Positions 1 through 4,259 of a stretch of 7,730 bases of DNA are shown one piece after another. Source of the DNA: CAYJOG01 sp964371695 [NCBI: uncultured bacterium] (GTDB lineage Bacteria > CAYJOG01); assembly GCA_964371695.1 (NCBI GenBank), contig CAYJOG010000117.1:1-7730 (forward strand), written 5' to 3'. Numbering within the stretch: position 1 is the first letter of the stretch; each line of letters begins with the position of its first letter. The notes below the pieces were generated by a model. It was not told the DNA's origin. It searched no databases and saw nothing but the letters and a program-made list of their open reading frames with translations. The position numbers were made by a program, and so were the translations under genes.

Positions 1-613
1 CGTGGGCCACCTGCGACGTGCGCCACATGTTTTTTTGCGTCGCGCCCCACTGCTCGCGCTCGGCGCTGAGCCAGCCGATGGCGGTGGGGTAAAGCAACAC
101 GTCGGCCCCCTTGAGCGCGGTGAGGCGGGCCGCTTCGGGATACCACTGATCCCAGCAGATGAGCACACCCAGCTTGGCAAAACGCGTGTTAAACACCTGA
201 TAACCGCCATCGCCGGGGGTGAAATAGAACTTCTCGTGAAAATGGGGGTCTTCGGGAATGTGGTGTTTGCGGTATTTGCCCAGCAAAGCGCCGTCGGCGT
301 CCACCACCACCGCCGTGTTGTGATAGAGACCCTCGGCGCGTTTTTCAAACAGGCTGGCCACCAGCACCACGCCCAGTTCCGCCGCCAGTTTTTGCAGGTG
401 ATCGGTGGCGGGGCCAGGAATGGTCTGGGCCAGAGCGAAAGGTTCGTCGTGGTGACCCTGGCAAAAATAACGGCTCAGAAAGAGTTCCTGCGTGACGATG
501 ACCTGGGCCCCCGCAGCGGCAGCCTGACGAATGAGCGCCTCGCTGTGGCGTTGGTTCAGCGCCGGGTCTTCGGCGCAGGCGTGCTGCAACAGGGCCAGTG
601 TGAGCGGCTTCAT
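1..613 (-). CDS. aguB: N-carbamoylputrescine amidase, 3' part cut by window edge
   Basis: The enzyme hydrolyses N-carbamoylputrescine to putrescine, CO2 and ammonia, the last step of the agmatine route to polyamines, in the cytoplasm. The 204 visible residues are a nitrilase-superfamily (carbon-nitrogen hydrolase) fold with the full catalytic triad: Glu43 in TQELFLSRYFCQ, Lys116 in GKYRKHHIP and Cys153 in LICWDQWYPEAAR. The RYFCQ and CWDQWYPEAAR wording is typical of AguB rather than of general nitrilases. The family is about 290-300 residues, so roughly a third is missing beyond position 1. ATG at 613 is chosen because the protein opens directly with the first beta strand (MKPLTLALLQHAC). 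The gene lies 44 bp after rplI in the same direction, so it may be co-transcribed with it; no aguA is visible. There is no clear Shine-Dalgarno site. Confidence 0.93.
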   Translation of the reverse strand, partial: MKPLTLALLQHACAEDPALNQRHSEALIRQAAAAGAQVIVTQELFLSRYFCQGHHDEPFALAQTIPGPATDHLQKLAAELGVVLVASLFEKRAEGLYHNTAVVVDADGALLGKYRKHHIPEDPHFHEKFYFTPGDGGYQVFNTRFAKLGVLICWDQWYPEAARLTALKGADVLLYPTAIGWLSAEREQWGATQKNMWRTSQVAH

Positions 614-622
614 GGCTCAGGA

Positions 623-631
623 AGGATAACA
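623..631 (-). promoter_or_regulatory. possible extended -10 for aguB
   Basis: On the minus strand the sequence reads TGTTATCCT, an extended -10 (TGn plus TATCCT, 4 of 6 matches to TATAAT), ending 9 bp before the aguB ATG. No -35 is apparent. If used, the leader would be only about 2-3 nt. It could equally be chance within an rplI-aguB transcript. Confidence 0.3.
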
Positions 632-635
632 GGCG

Positions 636-648
636 AGGCGTGACGCCT
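636..648. repeat. small palindrome between rplI and aguB
   Basis: AGGCGT and ACGCCT pair around a single central base in the 44-bp gap after the rplI stop. An overlapping alternative pairs CAGGCG (630-635) with CGCCTG (644-649). No T-run follows in either direction, so it is not a canonical terminator. It could be a weak attenuator or a protein site; the role is unknown. Confidence 0.4.
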
Positions 649-657
649 GGGGGGCGA

Positions 658-1155
658 TTATGCCTCGGCGGCTGCTTCTTCGGCCTTGGGCGCAGCGCCG
701 TCGGGGCCGGTGAGGGACACCTTGACCACAGCCTTGACCTTTTCGGTGAGGCGGATGGGCACCTCGAACTCGCCCAGCTTTTTGAGCGGGTTGTCCAGGT
801 CCACCATGCGTTTGTCGATTTCCAGGCCGGTGGCGGCTTTGAGTTTTTCGGCAATCATGCGGGGGCTGACGCTGCCATACAGGCGGCCCTCCTGCGCGCT
901 CTGCATTTCAAAGGACATGGCCTGACCGCTGATTTTGTCGGCCCAGGCGCGGGCTTCGGCCTCGAACTTTTTTTCGCGGCGGGCCTGCACCTGACGGCGC
1001 TCTTCGAGCTGGCGCAGTTCGCCACGGGTGGCGGGTGTGGCGAGGCGGCGGGGAAACAGAAAGTTGCGGGCGTAACCCGGCGCGACTTTCACCACGTCGC
1101 CTTCGCGGCCCAAATGGTCCACGTCGTCCAGAAGAATCACCTGATTGGCTGCCAT
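658..1155 (-). CDS. rplI: 50S ribosomal protein L9
   Basis: L9 binds 23S rRNA at the base of the L1 stalk and helps maintain reading frame. The 165-residue protein has the L9 signature in its N-terminal domain (GREGDVVKVAPGYARNFLFP, residues 17-36), then a long charged connecting helix (about 41-75), then the C-terminal domain (about 78-150). A tail rich in Ala and Glu (PKAEEAAAEA) makes it about 16 residues longer than the 149-residue E. coli protein. ATG at 1155 is chosen because it gives the conserved MAANQVILL opening and has a good Shine-Dalgarno site. The frame stays open upstream to 1413 but only through intergenic repeat DNA. The usual partners rpsF and rpsR are not upstream; the gene has its own promoter and may continue into aguB. 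Confidence 0.96.
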   Translation of the reverse strand: MAANQVILLDDVDHLGREGDVVKVAPGYARNFLFPRRLATPATRGELRQLEERRQVQARREKKFEAEARAWADKISGQAMSFEMQSAQEGRLYGSVSPRMIAEKLKAATGLEIDKRMVDLDNPLKKLGEFEVPIRLTEKVKAVVKVSLTGPDGAAPKAEEAAAEA

Positions 1156-1161
1156 GTCAGA

Positions 1162-1166
1162 CTCCT
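1162..1166 (-). promoter_or_regulatory. Shine-Dalgarno site of rplI
   Basis: The minus strand reads AAAAAGGAGT, with AGGAG 6 nt before ATG at 1155. It fixes the start and shows the organism uses Shine-Dalgarno initiation for at least this gene, unlike several neighbours. Confidence 0.85.
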
Positions 1167-1197
1167 TTTTCGCGCCCCACGGGCGGCAAGGGGGGGC

Positions 1198-1227
1198 AGT
1201 ATAAGCGGATGGAGGGGGCAAGTCCAA
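1198..1227 (-). promoter_or_regulatory. probable rplI promoter
   Basis: On the minus strand, TTGGAC (1227-1222, weak -35) is followed after 18 bp by TATACT (1203-1198, 5 of 6 matches to TATAAT). Expected transcription start is near 1191, giving a leader of about 35 nt that contains the Shine-Dalgarno site. It lies just downstream of the hairpin block, so rplI does not depend on transcription through that block. Confidence 0.6.
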
Positions 1228-1254
1228 TCTCTGGGAAAGGGGCGGATTCACTTT

Positions 1255-1437
1255 GAGCCTGTTTATAAAGTCCGTCCTGGACTTTATAAACTTACCGCCA
1301 GCGGAGGCAAAGCCTCCTTGGCGGGCAAAAACCTCAGTGTTTTCAACACTTCGGCTTTTGGGGCGGGACATCCATGTCCCGCAAGAGCCTGTTTCTATTA
1401 CACCATGTTCCACATGGTGTAATAGAAACAGGCTCTT
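1255..1437. repeat. hairpin-cluster element, MITE-like or structured RNA
   Basis: Five inverted repeats lie nearly end to end: 1261-1291 (13-bp perfect stem, 5-nt loop), 1295-1324 (CCGCCA/TGGCGG outside GGAGGC/GCCTCC), 1336-1350 (AGTGTT/AACACT), 1363-1382 (9-bp perfect stem, 2-nt loop) and 1383-1437 (26-bp perfect stem, 3-nt loop). The sequence GAGCCTGTTT occurs at 1255-1264 and 1385-1394, and inverted at 1426-1435, so the block has 10-bp terminal inverted repeats. There is no coding sequence that I trust inside. It begins within the stop codon region of the upstream phosphoesterase gene and ends about 30 bp before the rplI -35. It may be a small non-autonomous mobile element or a transcribed structured RNA. 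Confidence 0.7.
1383..1437. repeat. 26-bp perfect hairpin at 3' end of phosphoesterase gene
   Basis: The arms 1383-1408 and 1412-1437 are perfectly complementary around a 3-nt loop (TCC). The right arm includes the first two bases of the phosphoesterase stop codon (complement of 1436-1438). Any mRNA of that gene would end in this hairpin. No T-tract follows on the minus strand, so it is not a standard intrinsic terminator, though it would protect a 3' end from exonucleases. Confidence 0.85.
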
Positions 1438-2329
1438 ACAAAAACGCCAGAAACCGGGCCGCAGGGTCTTTGGAAAGGTCCTGCTGATACAGGCCGTCTT
1501 CCTGCACCCAGTTCACCACGGCGTGTTCGCACCAGTCGCCGGTGTTCAGATAAACCCCGCCAGTTTTATGCACCAGCCGGGGGGTGTGGGTGTGGCCCAT
1601 GGCCACCACGTCCACGTCCGGTTCCTCGCTCAACAGGCGCTCGGCGGCGTCCTCCCACCGGTGCAGCGACGACACAAAAAAGCTGGGCGCGCCTTCGGCC
1701 ATTTCCACCCGCCAGTCCAGCTCGTCGGCGGCGGCGGCGTTCAGGGTCCGCAACGCCCCGCTCAGGGGGGCCAGGGTTTTCCACAGGCGGTGCTCGGCTT
1801 TATACACTTCGTCCAGCAGGCCATAGACCCAGGGTAGTTTGTCCACCACGTCCAGGGCAATTTTTCCGCCGGGGCTTTGCTCGAATGCATCGTGTTCGTC
1901 GCCGTGAGACAGGCGCAGGGTCTTGCCAAAAACAGCGCAACGCACCACGGTGTCGGCGGCGTGATTGTGGGCCGCCAGCGCGGGCCACTGGGGCGGATCG
2001 GTGCGGAACACCGCGTCGTGATTGCCGGGGATGTAATGCACCCCCGCGCCCCGCTGGCTGTGAAAACGCAACGCCTCAAAAAACGGTGCGGCGGCTTTTT
2101 CCAGCTTCTGGCGGGCGGTTTCGCGGTGCAGGCTGTCGGAAAGATCTCCCAGCAGATACACCTCACCGGCCTGGGCAAAATCCTTTTCTATCAGATGCCC
2201 CAGGGCCATCACCTTGCCGTCGCTTTGCAGGTTCAGGTGCAGGTCGCTGAGTAGCAGCACCGCGCCGGGCTGGGGAACGGGGTTCACCGGAAAAAGACCG
2301 ATGCGGGTATAAGCCTCGTGTACACGCAC
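1436..2329 (-). CDS. LpxH-like calcineurin-type metallophosphoesterase
   Basis: This is a dinuclear-metal phosphoesterase of 297 residues. All calcineurin-fold motifs are present in order: SDLHL (Asp29, His31), GDLSD (Asp62), PGNHD (Asn103, His104), SHGDEHD (His142) and GHTHTP (His246, His248). The stretch GGVYLNTGDWCEH (258-269) is characteristic of the COG2908 group, which includes the UDP-2,3-diacylglucosamine pyrophosphatase LpxH of lipid A synthesis. The protein is longer than E. coli LpxH (240 residues), with a helical insert at about 150-225, so the exact substrate is uncertain. GTG at 2329 is chosen because a TACAAT box lies 6 bp before it; GTG at 2287 is a shorter alternative giving a start just before the first beta strand. 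It is divergent from the class V enzyme gene. Confidence 0.85.
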   Translation of the reverse strand: MRVHEAYTRIGLFPVNPVPQPGAVLLLSDLHLNLQSDGKVMALGHLIEKDFAQAGEVYLLGDLSDSLHRETARQKLEKAAAPFFEALRFHSQRGAGVHYIPGNHDAVFRTDPPQWPALAAHNHAADTVVRCAVFGKTLRLSHGDEHDAFEQSPGGKIALDVVDKLPWVYGLLDEVYKAEHRLWKTLAPLSGALRTLNAAAADELDWRVEMAEGAPSFFVSSLHRWEDAAERLLSEEPDVDVVAMGHTHTPRLVHKTGGVYLNTGDWCEHAVVNWVQEDGLYQQDLSKDPAARFLAFL

Positions 2330-2335
2330 GGCGGC

Positions 2336-2341
2336 ATTGTA
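2336..2341 (-). promoter_or_regulatory. -10 box of phosphoesterase gene, leaderless layout
   Basis: The minus strand reads TACAAT (5 of 6 matches to TATAAT), then six bases, then GTG at 2329. Transcription would start at or next to the start codon. No convincing -35 is seen at 16-18 bp, where the sequence overlaps the opposing -10 box. Confidence 0.5.
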
Positions 2342-2352
2342 ATCATCCGGGC

Positions 2353-2358
2353 CATAAT
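2353..2358 (+). promoter_or_regulatory. -10 box of class V enzyme gene, leaderless layout
   Basis: CATAAT (5 of 6 matches to TATAAT) is followed by six bases and then ATG at 2365. No clear -35 and no strong Shine-Dalgarno site are present. The box lies 11 bp from the opposing TACAAT box, so the two divergent promoters would compete for polymerase. Confidence 0.5.
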
Positions 2359-2364
2359 GGGTGG

Positions 2365-3504
2365 ATGGAACCTGATTTGCCTTCGCAGTGGGCGGCGGAT
2401 TTCCCGGCCCTCGCGCCGGGTTATTTTGCCTGGCACCTGCGGGGGCCCCTGCCCGCGCCTGCTCTCACACTGGGTCAGACCATGTTGCAGGAGCAGGCCA
2501 GCCAGGGGGTGAACGCCGTGCATGACCGCTGGGTGGACCGGGTGGAAAACACCCGCGCCGCCCTGGCGAATTTTGTGGGCGTCAGCCCTCAGCAGGTGGC
2601 CCTCACGCAGAACACCAGCACCGCCATGGGTCTGCTGGCCTGGGGCTGGCCCTTGGGGCCGGGTGACGAAGTGCTGGTGGGGGAGCTGGAATATCCCGGC
2701 ACGTTGTTGTCGTGGCAGGCGGCGGCGCGGGTGCGGGGTTTTTCGGTGCGGTTTTTGCGGGCTGACGCAACGGGCCTGATGTTGCCGGGGGGCCTGCTGG
2801 CCCAGGTGGGGCCAGACACCCGGCTGATGGTGCAAAGTCTCGTGGTGTTCCGCACCGGCCAGCGTGTGCGCATAGAGGAACTGGCCAGTGAACTGGCCCG
2901 CCGCTCCCCCGCCGTGCCGCTGATTGCCGATGGCGTGATGGGTCTGGGGCCGTGGCGGCTGAGTGTGGACGACCTGGGTCTCGCGGCCCTGACGGGGGAT
3001 GGCCGCAAGTGGCTGCTGGGGGCGGACGGCACGGGGTTTCTCGCGCTGGGCAAAAACTGGCAGGAGCGCGTGTCGCCCACCCTGCCGGGGCCACGGGCCA
3101 TTCAAGAGAGCACGGCCTATCGCCAGGGCGACCCCACCTGGCTGCCTGGGGCGCAAAAGCTGGAAAACGGCGCGCTCAACAGCCTGGGTTTTTCGCTGCT
3201 GGGGGCGAGCCTGGGCTGGCTGCAAAAAACACCCTGGGACACCCTGCGGCAACACCAGTTGGCGCAACTGGCCCTATTAAAAGAGGGCCTGGACCGCCTG
3301 GGTCTGAAAACCGCCGCGCCCCTGATCGGGCCGGACACGGCGGGCCTGGTGGGCATCACACACGGCCAGGATCCGGCCCGTCTGTCGAACAGGCTGAAGG
3401 CCGGGGGCCTCACCGCCGCCGCCCGTGGTCCCCTGCTGATGGTGTCGGTGTATGGCCTGACGCGGCCTGAAGACATTGAGGCGCTGATGGCGATATTGCG
3501 CTGA
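2365..3504 (+). CDS. class V aminotransferase / cysteine desulfurase-like PLP enzyme
   Basis: This 379-residue protein has the class V (NifS/isopenicillin epimerase-like) fold-type I PLP layout. TQNTSTAM (81-88) is the phosphate-binding turn, ELEYPGTLLSW (107-117) matches the usual E-YPSN-W segment, Asp189 in LIADGVMGLG should bind the pyridine nitrogen, and Lys215 in GDGRKWLLGADGTGFLAL is the Schiff-base lysine. Two normally conserved residues look changed: the Gln/His three residues after the Asp is Met192, and the Arg of the C-terminal R-x-S motif appears to be Met359 (LLMVSVYGLTRPEDI). No cysteine-containing active loop of a true desulfurase is seen. The reaction and substrate therefore cannot be assigned, and cysteine desulfurase would be an over-call. 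ATG at 2365 gives a normal family N-terminus. The gene stands alone between a divergent phosphoesterase gene and a small gene with its own promoter-like box. Confidence 0.88.
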   Translation: MEPDLPSQWAADFPALAPGYFAWHLRGPLPAPALTLGQTMLQEQASQGVNAVHDRWVDRVENTRAALANFVGVSPQQVALTQNTSTAMGLLAWGWPLGPGDEVLVGELEYPGTLLSWQAAARVRGFSVRFLRADATGLMLPGGLLAQVGPDTRLMVQSLVVFRTGQRVRIEELASELARRSPAVPLIADGVMGLGPWRLSVDDLGLAALTGDGRKWLLGADGTGFLALGKNWQERVSPTLPGPRAIQESTAYRQGDPTWLPGAQKLENGALNSLGFSLLGASLGWLQKTPWDTLRQHQLAQLALLKEGLDRLGLKTAAPLIGPDTAGLVGITHGQDPARLSNRLKAGGLTAAARGPLLMVSVYGLTRPEDIEALMAILR

Positions 3505-3526
3505 AAACACCTCCCACCCTCCCCTG

Positions 3527-3535
3527 TGCTACACT
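3527..3535 (+). promoter_or_regulatory. extended -10 of small gene, leaderless layout
   Basis: TGC plus TACACT is an extended -10 (4 of 6 matches in the hexamer), ending six bases before ATG at 3542. The intervening bases are a T-run and a C. There is no Shine-Dalgarno site. The spacing is the same as at three other starts in this window. Confidence 0.5.
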
Positions 3536-3541
3536 TTTTTC

Positions 3542-3763
3542 ATGCCACGGATTGGCGGTGTGAACTTCTGGGGACCAGTGCTGATACAGCAGCGCCTTCA
3601 GGCGAACCTGAAGGCGCGCACCCTGAGCACCACCGAGAACAAAATCGCCGGGGGCATTCCCCACATCCAGAACAACGTGGGCAACTTTGTGCCCCCCAGC
3701 CCGCCGGTGCGCGGCGCACCCATCACGCCGGGTTTTGACCGGCCTGATTGGGATGCGGATTAG
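3542..3763 (+). CDS. small hypothetical protein, 73 residues
   Basis: I do not recognise this protein. It begins MPRIGGVNFWGPVLIQQRLQ and has a basic first half with one likely short helix (about 13-35), a Gly/Asn-rich middle (GGIPHIQNNVGNF) and a Pro-rich, acidic end (PPSPPVRGAP, then DRPDWDAD). There is no signal peptide, membrane segment or cysteine. Third codon positions are mostly G or C, as in the neighbouring genes, and an extended -10 box sits six bases before the ATG; both support real coding. It starts 37 bp after the class V enzyme gene on the same strand and could also be read from that transcript, though without a ribosome site. It may be a diverged conserved small protein or a decayed fragment. 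Confidence 0.55.
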   Translation: MPRIGGVNFWGPVLIQQRLQANLKARTLSTTENKIAGGIPHIQNNVGNFVPPSPPVRGAPITPGFDRPDWDAD

Positions 3764-3786
3764 AGCGCCACATAGCCCAGATATCC

Positions 3787-3841
3787 CCCCGTCGTCATTC
3801 CCGCGAAAGCGGGAATCCAGTAAAACATAAGCAAAACACCC
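3787..3841. repeat. dRS3-like dispersed repeat, single end
   Basis: The core ATTCCCGCGAAAGCGGGAAT (3797-3816) fits the dRS3 pattern of Neisseria (ATTCCC, 8 bases, GGGAAT) and forms a hairpin. Positions 3787-3821 match the 35-bp ends of the element at 7052-7218 with one mismatch, and weaker similarity (AAACA, CAAAACACC) continues to about 3840. Only one end is present here. The repeat sits in the convergent gap downstream of the small gene. Confidence 0.85.
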
Positions 3842-3910
3842 TATTTTTCCCTCTCCCGTGTTTTGCATGGGAGAGGGTGGTTTGTGGCCGGGCCTTTTCG
3901 GCCATAAACC
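3831..3910 (-). other. structured block: possible pseudoknot plus hairpin
   Basis: On the minus strand a 12-bp hairpin (arms 3910-3899 and 3890-3879, one G-U pair, 8-nt loop) is followed one base later by two interleaved 9-bp helices: CCCTCTCCC/GGGAGAGGG (3877-3869 with 3857-3849) and GCAAAACAC/GTGTTTTGC (3866-3858 with 3839-3831). The linkers are 2, 0 and 9 nt, the last being A-rich (AAAAATAGG). This is the geometry of an H-type pseudoknot. The strand is that of valS, but no promoter is visible and it is 350 bp past the valS stop. It may be a chance product of abutting repeats. Confidence 0.4.
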
Positions 3911-3977
3911 GGGTGAGGGCGATGTAAAAAAATACCGAAAAAGGTTTTTGTCTTTTTTTCTCATGCCCTCATCCGGC

Positions 3978-4018
3978 TTTCGCGCTTCGCGCTCAGGCGG
4001 GCGAGACGCCCGCCCTAC
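3978..4018. repeat. 41-bp hairpin repeat, copy A
   Basis: It runs from TTTCGCGCTTCGCGCTCAGG to CCCTAC and contains a perfect 8-bp stem, GGCGGGCG (3996-4003) and CGCCCGCC (4007-4014), around AGA. It is 39 of 41 identical to copy B at 4095-4135; the two differences are paired with each other. Confidence 0.85.
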
Positions 4019-4029
4019 TGCGTCGGCCA

Positions 4030-4058
4030 CCTTCTCCCATCCTTCGGACGGGAGAAGG
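4030..4058. repeat. CCTTCTCCC hairpin between repeat copies
   Basis: CCTTCTCCC (4030-4038) and GGGAGAAGG (4050-4058) form a 9-bp stem with an 11-nt loop. Two related stems occur at 3849-3877 and 4217-4240. A T-run follows at 4066-4073 on the plus strand, so it could terminate plus-strand transcription coming from the small gene. Confidence 0.6.
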
Positions 4059-4094
4059 AACAGTGGTTTTTTACTTTTGATTAATCCCCGGCAG

Positions 4095-4135
4095 TTTCGC
4101 GCTTCGCGCTCAGGCAGGCGAGACGCCTGCCCTAC
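4095..4135. repeat. 41-bp hairpin repeat, copy B
   Basis: This is the same unit as 3978-4018, offset by 117 bp. Its stem is GGCAGGCG (4113-4120) and CGCCTGCC (4124-4131): one G-C pair of copy A has become A-T, so pairing is kept. The rest is identical. Confidence 0.85.
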
Positions 4136-4216
4136 GTCGTCGCGCCGCTGGGCGCGCCCGGCAGGATCAATATGCTGCCGCTCTCCCAAGAACCCATCCC
4201 GCGCCCATTACCCCAA

Positions 4217-4240
4217 CCCTCTCCCCAGTCGGGGAGAGGG
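4217..4240 (-). terminator. hairpin after valS, possible terminator
   Basis: CCCTCTCCCC (4217-4226) and GGGGAGAGGG (4231-4240) form a perfect 10-bp GC-rich stem with a 4-nt loop, starting 19 bases past the valS stop. Only a weak T content (TTGGGGTAA) follows on the minus strand, so intrinsic termination is plausible but not clear. Confidence 0.45.
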
Positions 4241-4259
4241 GGCAAACCAACCCGGTGAA

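Noticed and set aside
1156-1413. N-terminal extension of L9 by 86 residues
   Set aside because: It runs through the hairpin block and the promoter. The Shine-Dalgarno site and conserved MAANQVILL opening fix the start at 1155.
1383-1437. Canonical intrinsic terminator of the phosphoesterase gene
   Set aside because: The stem is far longer than usual, overlaps the stop codon, and has no T-tract after it on the minus strand.
2284-3267. 327-residue open frame on the minus strand opposite the class V enzyme gene
   Set aside because: Its composition (Gln, Arg, Pro, His-rich) is that of a shadow frame, and the plus strand carries clear PLP-enzyme motifs.
2365-3504. True cysteine desulfurase (IscS/SufS)
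   Set aside because: No catalytic cysteine loop is visible, the Gln/His and Arg positions differ, and no iron-sulfur genes are nearby.
3978-4135. CRISPR array
   Set aside because: There are only two copies, the gap of 76 bp is too long and itself contains a hairpin, and no cas genes are present.
3410-4189. 259-residue open frame on the minus strand across the convergent repeats
   Set aside because: It includes LLDSRFRGNDDGG and ASRLPEREAR/ASRPPEREAR segments, which are translations of the dispersed repeats. It also overlaps the end of the class V enzyme gene.
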